Below, piece by piece: positions 56,720-64,000 of a stretch of 64,000 nucleotides of DNA. A model generated the notes under the pieces. It was given only the letters and a program-made list of their open reading frames with translations, did no database searches and had not been told where the DNA came from. The position numbers and the translations under genes were made by a program. The stretch lies in NCBI RefSeq assembly GCF_000716715.1, contig NZ_JNYJ01000036.1, positions 62,001 to 126,000 on the forward strand, read 5' to 3'. The number at the start of each line of letters is the position of its first letter. Within the stretch, counting starts at the first letter, position 1. The DNA is from Dactylosporangium aurantiacum (GTDB taxonomy: Bacteria; Actinomycetota; Actinomycetes; Mycobacteriales; Micromonosporaceae).

Positions 56720-57934
56720 TCACACCCGCGTCACCACCGTGCCCCTCACCTCACCGAAGCCAACCATGGCGCCATCGGCCGGACCACCGGAACACCTCGC
56801 GGCAGCCGAAATCGTGACCGTGTCGCCATCCAGCAGAAAGCTACGGGTCGAGCCGTCGTCGAGGCGGACGGGGTGTGCGCCGTTCCACGTCCGTTCGATG
56901 AACGATCCGGTCTCCTCGGGCGTGGCGCCGGAGATGGTGCCGGAGGCGTACAGGTCGCCGGTGCGCGCCCACGCGCCGTTCGCGGTGAGATGGGCGAGCT
57001 GCTGCGCCGGTGTCCAGTAGATGCCGGCGTACGGCGGGCGCGACACGAGTGTGCCGTTCCAGAAGACCTCGAAGCGGATGTCGTACGAGTAGCGCTCCGC
57101 CTCCCGCAGGTAGTCCAGCACGGGCGGGTCCTGGGTGGGCGCGGCCGAGCGGGCCGGCTCGAGCGCGTCGAGCGACACCACCCACGGCGAGACCGACGTG
57201 GCGAACGACTTGCCCAGGAACGGGCCGAGCGGCTGGTACTCCCACGCCTGGATGTCCCGGGCGGACCAGTCGTTGACCAGGACGGCGCCGTACACGTGCC
57301 GGCGGAAGTCGTCGACGTCGATCGGGCCGGTCGAGGGCGCGCCGACGACGAAGCCGAGCTCGGCCTCGATGTCGAGGCGCCGGGATGGGCCGTAGCTGGG
57401 CCGCTCCTCGTCGGGCGCCTTGCGCTGCCCGTGCGGCCGCGGGACGTCGGTGCCGGAGACCACGACGGTGCCGGCGCGGCCGTGATACCCGATGGGCAGC
57501 GACTTCCAGTTGGGCAGCAGCGACGGCGAGTCCGGGCGGAACAGCCGGCTCAGGTTCTTGGCGTGCTCCTCGGAGGAGTAGAAATCCACATAGTCGGCGA
57601 CCTCGAACGGCAGCGCGAGCGCGGTGCCGTCGACCGGGTGCAGCATCGCCTCGACGGTGGCCCGGTGCGGCGCCTCGGCCAGGCCGGTGAACAGGTCGGT
57701 GAGCTGCTCGCGGACCCGGGTCCAGGTGGGCCGGCCGGTGGCGAGGAACCGGTTGAGGGTGGTCTCGCGGGTGAACGCGCCGCCGGCGTCGAGCAGGCCG
57801 GCCTCCTCGGCGGCGCCGAGGTTGAGGATCAGGTCGCCGGCACGGACGCCGACCCAGCCGTCGCGGGTCGCGCACAGCGGCAGGTTGTGCAGCCCGAACG
57901 GGTCATCGACGCCGGGCTCTGTCCACTCGGTCAT
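56720..57934 (-). CDS. fahA: Fumarylacetoacetase
   Basis: Last enzyme of tyrosine degradation, 404 aa, splitting fumarylacetoacetate to fumarate and acetoacetate. N-terminal SH3-like domain (FGLHNLPLCATRDGWVGVRA), then the FAH catalytic fold: DFYSSEEHAKNL, PIGYHGRAGTVVVSGT, DIEAELGFVVGAP, VLVNDWSARDIQAWEYQPLG, ASGTISGATPEETGSF. The metal-binding Asp/Glu residues are in these blocks. ATG 57934 gives the family's start. It lies downstream of an unknown gene and near hmgA. Confidence 0.96.
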   Translation of the reverse strand: MTEWTEPGVDDPFGLHNLPLCATRDGWVGVRAGDLILNLGAAEEAGLLDAGGAFTRETTLNRFLATGRPTWTRVREQLTDLFTGLAEAPHRATVEAMLHPVDGTALALPFEVADYVDFYSSEEHAKNLSRLFRPDSPSLLPNWKSLPIGYHGRAGTVVVSGTDVPRPHGQRKAPDEERPSYGPSRRLDIEAELGFVVGAPSTGPIDVDDFRRHVYGAVLVNDWSARDIQAWEYQPLGPFLGKSFATSVSPWVVSLDALEPARSAAPTQDPPVLDYLREAERYSYDIRFEVFWNGTLVSRPPYAGIYWTPAQQLAHLTANGAWARTGDLYASGTISGATPEETGSFIERTWNGAHPVRLDDGSTRSFLLDGDTVTISAAARCSGGPADGAMVGFGEVRGTVVTRV

Positions 57935-58019
57935 GACGTCACCTCCGCTGCGCTCCGGTGCCGCCCTGACCTTACAACTGAGCTCATGATGACCGGCTCC
58001 TCGCTCCGCTGCGGGCCGG

Positions 58020-58859
58020 TCATGCGGGCACCTTACGCGGCAGCAGGCCGAGGTTGGTGAGGTCGGTGACGGGCTCGTCGACGCTGCAGCTGCCGAAGCC
58101 GACCCACAGCGGCCGGGGCTGGTCCAGCTGGCCGCGGATCGCCAAGGTGAGCGGCAGCGCGTCGGTGCCGGCGAGGATGCCGGCGAGCTCGGTGGGATCG
58201 CCACCGCGGGCGGCGGCGAGGGTCGCGGCGAGCACGTTGAGGAACCCGTGGTGGACCAGGCCGGTGTCGGGGTCGGTGTGCCGCACCGCGTGGTGCAGGC
58301 CGGCGGTCAGCTTGAACGGCAGCTCGCGGTCGCGGCACGCGCAGATGACGGCGGCGAGCTCGACCGGGGTCGGGAACAGCTCGGCGGCCAGCCCTCCGGT
58401 GCGGAACTTCGCCGCGGCCGGCAGCCCTTCGGCGCGCAGCCGGGCCAGCTGGTCGAGCCCGCGCATCAGGCCCCAGGCGAGCGGCACCTCGAAGTACCAG
58501 ACCCAGGGCTCCTGCTCGTGCTTGCGCAGCAGGCCGGCGAGCTGCTCGATGCCGGGCGCCGGGTCCTCGCCGCGCTTGGCGACGGGCGACTCGACCTGCC
58601 GGACGGTGAGGTGGCCGGGGATCGTCCCGAGGGCCCGCTCGACCGCGCCGGGCTCGCCGACGACCCCGACGTCGACGGTGGCGCCGATCTCGGGCAGGTC
58701 GGCCGCCGGCACCAGCAGCGGGCCGATCATCGCGGCCCACGGGCCGTCGCGGTGGCGGAGGTGGGCGGGCACGGCGTCGGGCAGCGGCATGCTCCCCGGC
58801 GGGAACACGGCGGCGTCGTCGACCAGGGCGGTCAGCAGAGGCGGGACTGCGTTTGACAC
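58020..58859 (-). CDS. Conserved unknown protein between fahA and hmgA
   Basis: 279 aa, no family name recognised. The strand-helix alternation suggests an alpha/beta barrel; notable blocks are VWYFEVPLAWGLMRGLDQLA, AAKFRTGGLAAELFPTPVEL, KLTAGLHHAVRHTDPDTGLV, HHGFLNVLAATLAAARGG and FGSCSVDEPVTDL, with several His/Lys/Asp that could form an active site. GTG 58859 is divergent from hmgA. Position between fahA and hmgA suggests a role in homogentisate breakdown, perhaps at the isomerase step for which no gene is seen here (inference). Confidence 0.7.
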   Translation of the reverse strand: MSNAVPPLLTALVDDAAVFPPGSMPLPDAVPAHLRHRDGPWAAMIGPLLVPAADLPEIGATVDVGVVGEPGAVERALGTIPGHLTVRQVESPVAKRGEDPAPGIEQLAGLLRKHEQEPWVWYFEVPLAWGLMRGLDQLARLRAEGLPAAAKFRTGGLAAELFPTPVELAAVICACRDRELPFKLTAGLHHAVRHTDPDTGLVHHGFLNVLAATLAAARGGDPTELAGILAGTDALPLTLAIRGQLDQPRPLWVGFGSCSVDEPVTDLTNLGLLPRKVPA

Positions 58860-58890
58860 GGCTTCCGAATCTAATGGACGCTATACAGGG

Positions 58891-58916
58891 CGGACAACTT
58901 CGTCCGCTATCCGGAC
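58891..58916. promoter_or_regulatory. Alternating CGGAC/GTCCG boxes upstream of hmgA
   Basis: CGGAC (58891-58895), GTCCG (58902-58906) and CGGAC (58912-58916) form two overlapping palindromes in the 84-base divergent region between the unknown gene and hmgA. A regulator site is likely. Confidence 0.5.
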
Positions 58917-58943
58917 GACTTCTCTTCTTCCGGGAGGCAGCGG

Positions 58944-60107
58944 ATGCCGTACTACCGTCGCGTGGGCGAGGTTCCACCGAAGCGACACACCCAGTTTCGC
59001 CAGCCGGACGGCTCGTTGTTCGCGGAAGAGCTGATGGGGCAGGAGGGTTTTTCGAGCGACTCGTCCCTGCTGTACCACAAGCATCGACCCACGGCGATCA
59101 TGTCGGCGTCCGCCGTCACCCCGTTCGCGACCACGCGCACGCCGAACCTGCCGCTCAAGCCGCGCCACTTCCAGACCCACAAGCTCGGCGGCGGCCCCAC
59201 CGACGCCGTGCTCGGCCGGCAGCACCTGCTGGCCAACGACGACGTGCGGCTGTCCTACGCGCTCGCCACCACGCCGTCGCCGCTGTACCGCAACGCGATC
59301 GGTGACGAGTGCGTGTACGTCGAGGCCGGCGGGCTGCGGCTGGAGTCCGTGTTCGGCGCGCTCGACCTGCGTGAGGGTGACTACGCGATCATCCCGACGT
59401 CGGTCATCCACCGCCTGGTGCCCACGTCGGCGGAGGCGCGGGTCCTGGTGATCGAGGCGTCCGGGCACATCGGGCCGCCGCACCGGTACCTGTCCAAGCG
59501 CGGCCAGTTCCTGGAGCACGCCCCGTACTGCGAGCGCGACCTGCGCGGGCCGGGCGAGCCGCTGCTCGTGGAGGACACCGAGGTGCCGGTGCTGGTCCAG
59601 CACCGCCGCGGCTGGACCGAGCACGTCTACGCCACACACCCGTTCGACGTCGTCGGCTGGGACGGCTGCCTCTACCCGTGGGCGTTCTCGATCCACGACT
59701 TCGAGCCGATCACCGGGCGGCTGCACCAGCCGCCGCCGGTCCACCAGACCTTCGAGGGCCCGAACTTCGTCGTCTGCTCGTTCGTGCCCCGCAAGGTCGA
59801 CTACCACCCGCTGGCGATCCCGGTGCCGTACAACCACCACAACGTCGACTCCGACGAGGTGCTGTTCTACACCGGCGGCAACTACGAGGCCCGCCGCGGC
59901 TCCGGCATCGTCCAGGGCTCGATCTCGCTGCACCCGAGCGGCTTCACCCACGGCCCCCAGCCCGGCGCCGTCGAGCGGGCCCTGGGCGTGGAGGCGTTCG
60001 ACGAGCTGGCGGTCATGGTCGACACGTTCCGGCCGCTCGACCTGTGCGAGCCCGCCCTGTCCGTCGAGGACACCGCGTACGCGTGGACCTGGGCCCGCAA
60101 CGCCTAG
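58944..60107 (+). CDS. hmgA: Homogentisate 1,2-dioxygenase
   Basis: Fe(II) ring-cleaving dioxygenase of 387 aa making maleylacetoacetate from homogentisate. Cupin-fold motifs: PYYRRVGEVPPKRHTQFRQP, VEAGGLRLESVFGALDLREG, DYAIIPTSVIHRL. The iron-site region reads PYNHHNVDSDEVLFYTGGNY (His and Glu) and SLHPSGFTHGPQPG (His). GGGAGG lies 6 bases before ATG 58944. Its stop overlaps that of the convergent membrane gene by 4 bases. Confidence 0.96.
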   Translation: MPYYRRVGEVPPKRHTQFRQPDGSLFAEELMGQEGFSSDSSLLYHKHRPTAIMSASAVTPFATTRTPNLPLKPRHFQTHKLGGGPTDAVLGRQHLLANDDVRLSYALATTPSPLYRNAIGDECVYVEAGGLRLESVFGALDLREGDYAIIPTSVIHRLVPTSAEARVLVIEASGHIGPPHRYLSKRGQFLEHAPYCERDLRGPGEPLLVEDTEVPVLVQHRRGWTEHVYATHPFDVVGWDGCLYPWAFSIHDFEPITGRLHQPPPVHQTFEGPNFVVCSFVPRKVDYHPLAIPVPYNHHNVDSDEVLFYTGGNYEARRGSGIVQGSISLHPSGFTHGPQPGAVERALGVEAFDELAVMVDTFRPLDLCEPALSVEDTAYAWTWARNA

Positions 60108-61216
60108 CAGTCCCAGCGCACCCAGGTGCTGTCGTAGCCGGACAGGCCGTACATCTGCTGCCCGTCGTCGCGGATGTTTTGGAACTGCACCTTGTGGCCG
60201 CCGAACGACTGCGGCAGCGGCCGCACGGTGCCGTTGATCCAGACCACCTGGGGGTCCGAGAGGCCGTAGATCCGGCCGTACATGTCGACGAAGCCGGATC
60301 CGTCGATGCCCTCCACGGCGTCGGCCCGGCCGGTGCGGATGTTCCACCGCACGCCCGGGCCGACCGCCCAGTCACCGGTCAGACCGGTCACCGCGACGTC
60401 CCCTTCGTGGCCGGCGGGCATCGGCAGGGGCTCGCCGCTGCCGTCGGGGTGCCACAGGTACGGCGTCACCACGTCACCCAGGAACACCTCGCCGACCACG
60501 GTGCCGTCCCAGGCGAGCCCGTACGCCCGCGACGACCGACCCTGCGGGATGGCCGGCACCCGCGGCTGCCCGGGCCGGCCGCCGGGCCACACGACCGCCT
60601 CGAACCCGAGGGTCGCCTGCGTCGACACGATCCCGAGCAGGTCGCCGGCCTCGTTCATGTCGGTCAGCGCGACGCTCGTCGCGCCCTCGGGCAGTTTCAG
60701 GCGGCTGAACCGGCCGTCGCGGTACACCCATGCGCGCTCGTTGTTCACGTCGACGCCGGCGAAGTCGCCGGCCCCGTTGACGTTGGTCAGCTGGAAGCGG
60801 CTCGGCACGTCCGGGATGCGCTCGACGCGCCCGTCCTTGTAGCGGACCGCCTCCACGGGCGCCGTTCCGGGCGCGTCGAGGTGCACCGCGACCCGCCAGG
60901 CGTCGTCGAGCACCACCCACGGCCGGCGGCTCGCGTACGGCGCGGTGTCCTTGCTGAGTGAGCACTCACCCAGCGGCGGGGCGACGGTCGACGTCGGCAG
61001 CGGCCTCGGCGTGCGCTCGGCGGGCATGGACTGCGGCCGGCCGGTCACGGCGGTGACCGCGACGGCCGTCGCCAGCACGGCCGCGGCGGTGAGGCCGGCG
61101 ACCGTGGCGTGCCGGATCCTGCGCCGGCGCCGGCCGACCCGGATCGCCTGCCCCAGGTCGACGCGGGGCGGGCGCACGTCGGCGTCCCGCAGCGGGGTCA
61201 ACAGGTCCTCGTGCAT
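60104..61216 (-). CDS. Membrane protein with propeller-like outer domain, probable anti-sigma partner
   Basis: 370 aa. A cytoplasmic N-terminal ~37 residues (LLTPLRDADVRPPRVDLGQA) is followed by one TM (TVAGLTAAAVLATAVAVTAV, about 38-58) and an outer beta-propeller-like region with repeats such as VNGAGDFAGVDVNNERAWVY, EAGDLLGIVSTQ and VTPYLWHPDGSG. ATG 61216 shares a base with the sigma-factor stop (TGATG). This placement is typical of proteins that restrain SigE-family sigma factors; there is no ZAS motif, so the role is inferred. Confidence 0.75.
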   Translation of the reverse strand: MHEDLLTPLRDADVRPPRVDLGQAIRVGRRRRRIRHATVAGLTAAAVLATAVAVTAVTGRPQSMPAERTPRPLPTSTVAPPLGECSLSKDTAPYASRRPWVVLDDAWRVAVHLDAPGTAPVEAVRYKDGRVERIPDVPSRFQLTNVNGAGDFAGVDVNNERAWVYRDGRFSRLKLPEGATSVALTDMNEAGDLLGIVSTQATLGFEAVVWPGGRPGQPRVPAIPQGRSSRAYGLAWDGTVVGEVFLGDVVTPYLWHPDGSGEPLPMPAGHEGDVAVTGLTGDWAVGPGVRWNIRTGRADAVEGIDGSGFVDMYGRIYGLSDPQVVWINGTVRPLPQSFGGHKVQFQNIRDDGQQMYGLSGYDSTWVRWDC

Positions 61217-61722
61217 CACGCCCCACCCCCGGCCGGCGCGAGCACGCCGAGCTTCTTGCGCAGCTTCGCCAGCCCGTCGGAGGTCTGGCTCTTCACCGTC
61301 CCCTGCGAGCAGCCGAGCAGCTCGGAGACCTCCTCGACCGGCAGGTCGCACAGGAACCGCAGCACCAGCACCGCCTGCTGCCGCGGCGGCAGCGCCCGCA
61401 GGGCGGCCCGGACCACCATCCGCTCGTCGGCCGGCTGCCCGGCGGCCTCCGCCCGGTCCGGCACCGTCTCGGTCAACAGCACCCGTGACCAGAGGCGGCG
61501 GCGTTCGCTGAGGAACGTGTTGACCACGCTGCGGCGCACGTACGCGTCGAGGTTGTCCACCTGCCGCACGTGCGGCCAGCGCGTGTACAGCGTGGTCACC
61601 GCCGACTGGACGATGTCGTCGGCGCGGTCGGCGTCGCCGCAGAGCATCACCGCCAGCCGGTGCAGCTGCGGCAGTCGCGGCTGGAAGTACTCCACGTACT
61701 GCCGCTCGAGTTCGTCGCGCAC
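61216..61722 (-). CDS. SigE-family ECF RNA polymerase sigma factor
   Basis: ECF sigma factor of 168 aa (actinobacterial SigE family). Region 2: LPQLHRLAVMLCGDADRADD, IVQSAVTTLYTRWPHVRQVD, NLDAYVRRSVVNTFLSERRR. Region 4: ALPPRQQAVLVLRFLCDLPV, EEVSELLGCSQGTVKSQTS. GTG 61722 has GGAGG 5 bases upstream. It is co-encoded with the membrane propeller protein. Confidence 0.95.
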   Translation of the reverse strand: MRDELERQYVEYFQPRLPQLHRLAVMLCGDADRADDIVQSAVTTLYTRWPHVRQVDNLDAYVRRSVVNTFLSERRRLWSRVLLTETVPDRAEAAGQPADERMVVRAALRALPPRQQAVLVLRFLCDLPVEEVSELLGCSQGTVKSQTSDGLAKLRKKLGVLAPAGGGA

Positions 61723-61791
61723 ATCGCCTCCCGCCGCATTGACGCGCGCTGCCCCTGCGGCGGTTGGGTGTCTTTTTGTCGGGTGTCTTCG

Positions 61792-62178
61792 CTAGTGCTC
61801 GATCACCTTTGTCGCGCTCACCCGGCAGACCACCCTGGTGACGCCCGGCACCGCCTCGACGAAGGGCTTGCCGTCGTAGAGGTGACTGAGCTCGTCGATC
61901 AGCTCGGGGCCGCCCTCCTCGACCATGCTGACCGTGCCGCGGACCTCGACGTAGCGGTACGGGTTCGCCGGGTCGTACACGCAGATCGACACCCGCGGGT
62001 CGCGCTCCATGTTGCGCGTCTTGCGCCGCCCCCGGATGGTCGAGAAGACGACGTCGCCGCCGTCGTGCTTGGCCCAGATCACGCTGGACTGCGGCGCGCC
62101 GTCCGGGTTGATCGTGCTGAGCACCAGGAACGCCCGGCGGTCGAGCAGGTCACGCAGCATCTCGTTCAAGGCCTTCAC
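61792..62178 (-). CDS. PPOX-class F420-dependent oxidoreductase-like protein
   Basis: Split-barrel flavin/F420-binding protein of 128 aa: [60 protein letters not shown] and [12 protein letters not shown]. The family reduces small substrates with F420H2 or binds haem/FMN; the substrate is unknown. GTG 62178 overlaps the ispF stop (GTGA), so the two genes are coupled. Confidence 0.92.
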   Translation of the reverse strand: MKALNEMLRDLLDRRAFLVLSTINPDGAPQSSVIWAKHDGGDVVFSTIRGRRKTRNMERDPRVSICVYDPANPYRYVEVRGTVSMVEEGGPELIDELSHLYDGKPFVEAVPGVTRVVCRVSATKVIEH

Positions 62179-62651
62179 CCTTTCGGTACCGGATAGATCA
62201 ACGCGACGGCGGTGGCGGCGAGGCCCTCACCCCGACCGGTGAACCCGAGCCCGTCGGTCGTGGTGCCCGACAGCCGGACGATGGCGCCGATCGCCTTGCG
62301 CAGCGTCTCCTCCGCCTCGGCCCGGCGCCGGCCGACCTTCGGCGCGACCCCGATCACCTGCACGGAGACGTTACCGATCTCATACCCGGCGTCACGGACC
62401 AACCGCGCGGCCTCCCGCAGCAGCGTCACGCCCGACGCGCCGGCCCACTCCGGCCGGCTGGTGCCGAAGTTCGCCCCGAGATCGCCCAGACCGGCCGCGG
62501 ACAGCAGCGCATCACAGATCGCGTGCGCCGCGACATCACCGTCGGAGTGCCCGGCGAGCCCGTCGACACCCTCCCACTTGAGCCCCGCGACCCAGCACTC
62601 CCGCCCTTTTTCGAACGCGTGCACGTCGGTCCCGTTGCCGATCAACATCAT
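62175..62651 (-). CDS. ispF: 2-C-methyl-D-erythritol 2,4-cyclodiphosphate synthase
   Basis: MEP-pathway isoprenoid enzyme of 158 aa. Metal ligands D9 and H11 (GTDVHAF) and H43 ([16 protein letters not shown]), then [20 protein letters not shown] and [14 protein letters not shown], where most relatives have TTTEGLGFTGRxEG. ATG 62651 or 62648 are both possible. In many actinobacteria ispF follows ispD and precedes cysS; here cysS is 37 kb away and ispD is not seen. Confidence 0.95.
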   Translation of the reverse strand: MMLIGNGTDVHAFEKGRECWVAGLKWEGVDGLAGHSDGDVAAHAICDALLSAAGLGDLGANFGTSRPEWAGASGVTLLREAARLVRDAGYEIGNVSVQVIGVAPKVGRRRAEAEETLRKAIGAIVRLSGTTTDGLGFTGRGEGLAATAVALIYPVPKG

Positions 62652-62748
62652 CGCTGGATCACTTTGGGAGGGTACGACGATCGGTGCACGATCGTGAACT
62701 TCTGGTTGCTGCGCCTTGATCGGACTCGGCATCCTGGCGTTCCGGGCC

Positions 62749-62754
62749 TAGGCT
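62749..62754 (+). promoter_or_regulatory. -10 of the leaderless VTT-protein gene
   Basis: TAGGCT ends 7 bases before GTG 62762, so the mRNA probably starts at the start codon. No -35 recognised. Confidence 0.5.
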
Positions 62755-62761
62755 GGGTCAG

Positions 62762-63484
62762 GTGCGCAACGACCTGACGACCCCGAAAGCCCCACGGCAG
62801 TGGTGGCGCACCGGAGCCGCCTTGCGCTTCGGGCTGCTCGCCCTGCTGGTCGCGACGCTGTCCGTGGTCATGCTGATCATTCACCCGGACAAATCGTCGC
62901 TCACCCATGCCGTGGGCCCTGACCACCCGTTCGGCCCGGCGATCGCCGTCCTCGGCTCCGCCGTGCTGACCACCGCCCTGGTCCCCCGGACCCTCCTCGC
63001 CGGCGTCGGCGGCGTCCTCTTCGGCTTCGCCGGCGGCGTCCTGTACATCCTCGCCGGCGTCACCCTGGGCGCCCTGATCGCCTACACGATCGGCCACTTC
63101 CTCGGCCGCGAGTTCATGGCCCGCCACCTGAGCGGCCGTTTCCTCGCCGTCGAGCAGGCCGTCGCCAACCGCGGCATCGTCGCCGTCATCATCTCCCGCA
63201 TGATCCCGTTCGTGCCGTTCTGCGTGGCGAACTACGCCTTCGGCACGACCCGGGTCCGCCGCTCGACCTTCGCGATCGGCACCATGCTCGGCGCCCTGCC
63301 CGCCACGATCGCGTATGCCGCCCTCGGCTCGGCCACCGCCCGCGGCGACACCCTCGGCATGTCCCTGGCCGGCGCGATGATCGCGACCCTGGGCGTGGGC
63401 GGCTCGATCGGCACGTACCTGGTGTGGCGCCGCCGTCCCCGCAAGCAGCAGCAGGTGGCCCCGGTGTCAGCCGCTCCCGCCTGA
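62762..63484 (+). CDS. TVP38/TMEM64 (VTT-domain) membrane protein
   Basis: 240 aa with about six hydrophobic segments. VTT/SNARE-associated core: LVPRTLLAGVGGVLFGFAGG, LGALIAYTIGHFLGREF, then VIISRMIPFVPFCVANYAFG and LPATIAYAALGSATARGD. Relatives (DedA superfamily) are linked to lipid scrambling and membrane homeostasis. GTG 62762 is supported by a leaderless -10. Divergent from ispF. A strong hairpin follows. Confidence 0.92.
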   Translation: MRNDLTTPKAPRQWWRTGAALRFGLLALLVATLSVVMLIIHPDKSSLTHAVGPDHPFGPAIAVLGSAVLTTALVPRTLLAGVGGVLFGFAGGVLYILAGVTLGALIAYTIGHFLGREFMARHLSGRFLAVEQAVANRGIVAVIISRMIPFVPFCVANYAFGTTRVRRSTFAIGTMLGALPATIAYAALGSATARGDTLGMSLAGAMIATLGVGGSIGTYLVWRRRPRKQQQVAPVSAAPA

Positions 63485-63525
63485 CAGTTCCTGCTCCGAA
63501 CTTTTCCGGCTATTCCGGCTTTCCC

Positions 63526-63556
63526 GGCCCCGTGGCGAGCGTCTCGTCACGGGGCC
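63526..63556 (+). terminator. Hairpin terminator after the VTT gene
   Basis: A 14-bp stem (one G-T pair) beginning GGCCCCGTG and ending CACGGGGCC, with a 3-base loop, 42 bases after the stop. No T run. Confidence 0.8.
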
Positions 63557-63922
63557 GCTGCGTTCTTGCGGGCCGGTCTCGACTCCTCCGGCTGCTTCTA
63601 CTCCCCTTGGCTGGAATGCGGCGCTTCCGATCCGCTGATCAGCTGCTCAGCCACTGAGGACACAGACCACCCCGCTGGCCGCACCACCCCGACCACCCTC
63701 AACAACCACCCAGTTCCCAATGCCGCTCCCGGGCCACGGCGATCAGCGTCACGGACACCCGAACACCGATCACCGGCCGCTGCGGGCCCACCGGTTGACG
63801 CCCCGTTGACGCCCCGGCAGCCGAGTTCAGCGTGATGGCGACCACCAACACGAGCCGGCCACCGCTACCCCAGCCGGCCCCCACTCCAGCCGGCCCCACT
63901 CCAGCCAGCCCACACTCCAGCC
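63557..63922. other. Right-edge intergenic region, no gene supported
   Basis: Pro/Arg-rich open frames occur on both strands but none has a ribosome site or recognisable protein sequence. The base composition shifts to C-rich, repeat-like DNA with several CACTCCAGCC copies between 63890 and 63921. Confidence 0.5.
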
Positions 63923-63970
63923 GGACACCATCGCTCCAGCGGGACACCATCGCTCCAGCGGGACGCCACC
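63923..63970 (+). repeat. 19-bp tandem repeat
   Basis: The unit GGACACCATCGCTCCAGCG occurs twice head to tail (63923-63941, 63942-63960), followed by a partial, diverged third unit. Related CTCCAGCC units precede it. The array is short and has no spacers. Confidence 0.8.
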
Positions 63971-64000
63971 CTGAACGACGACCACGCCACAGCGGCGACG

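Noticed and set aside
58020..58859. Known mycothiol-dependent maleylpyruvate isomerase
   Set aside because: The characteristic N-terminal DinB-like helical bundle of that family is not visible; the sequence looks barrel-like.
63566..63835. Plus-strand frame of 89 codons near the right edge
   Set aside because: Pro/Arg-rich, no ribosome site, overlaps C-rich repeat-like DNA.
63880..63970. CRISPR-like array at the right edge
   Set aside because: Repeats are contiguous with no spacers and no cas genes are near.

Overview
The window is high-GC DNA from a filamentous actinomycete. The best guess is Micromonosporaceae (Actinoplanes/Micromonospora-like). This rests on a conservon (cvn) operon, two AfsR/SARP-type regulators, a whiJ-type cluster (XRE-DUF5753 plus DUF397), DUF6232, DUF4097, PQQ-propeller membrane proteins, many GTG and leaderless starts, and F420/PPOX proteins. 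No rRNA, complete insertion sequence, integrase or CRISPR array was seen.

Layout. 0.4-5.8 kb: a membrane receptor gene overlapping a conservon (sensor kinase, roadblock protein, DUF742 protein, small GTPase) plus a small unknown gene. 5.9-9.4 kb: an Mrr-like nuclease facing an HNH nuclease, then a metallophosphoesterase. 9.4-13.3 kb: a block lying between a tRNA-Thr gene and a degenerate copy of its 3' half. It holds a Ser/Thr kinase, a frameshifted CBS-domain gene and a TacAT-type toxin-antitoxin pair with a leaderless promoter. 13.4-19.4 kb: a sugar-ABC ATPase with a clear promoter and a bidirectional terminator, an Hsp70-TM-propeller fusion, and a TetR/epimerase divergon with twin operators. 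19.4-22.6 kb: a whiJ-like regulatory locus flanked by two DUF6232 paralogues and sharing palindromes. 22.6-25.8 kb: rlmB, cysS and an IclR regulator.

25.8-28.3 kb is an unassigned divergent locus of lower GC. It has a membrane/GAF-like protein, a 45-aa protein, a 363-aa unknown protein and a possible 11-codon mini-gene ending in a strong hairpin. 28.3-41.6 kb: a nonsense-interrupted acetyltransferase, a membrane protein, two large SARP/NTPase regulators, a DrrAB-like ABC exporter with DUF4097, fumC and a secreted phytase-like protein. 41.6-49.7 kb: envelope proteins, AzlCD with a cupin-XRE regulator, a class I fumarase whose 3' end is duplicated 0.7 kb downstream, and a PadR pair.

49.7-60.1 kb carries a dispersed tyrosine catabolic pathway: Lrp regulator, 4-hydroxyphenylpyruvate dioxygenase, two RDD membrane proteins, an aromatic/histidinol-phosphate aminotransferase, fumarylacetoacetase, an unknown protein and homogentisate dioxygenase. 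The two fumarases would take the resulting fumarate to malate. 60.1-63.5 kb: a SigE-family sigma factor with a probable membrane anti-sigma partner, a PPOX/F420 protein, ispF and a VTT-domain membrane protein. The right edge is non-coding with a hairpin and a 19-bp minisatellite.
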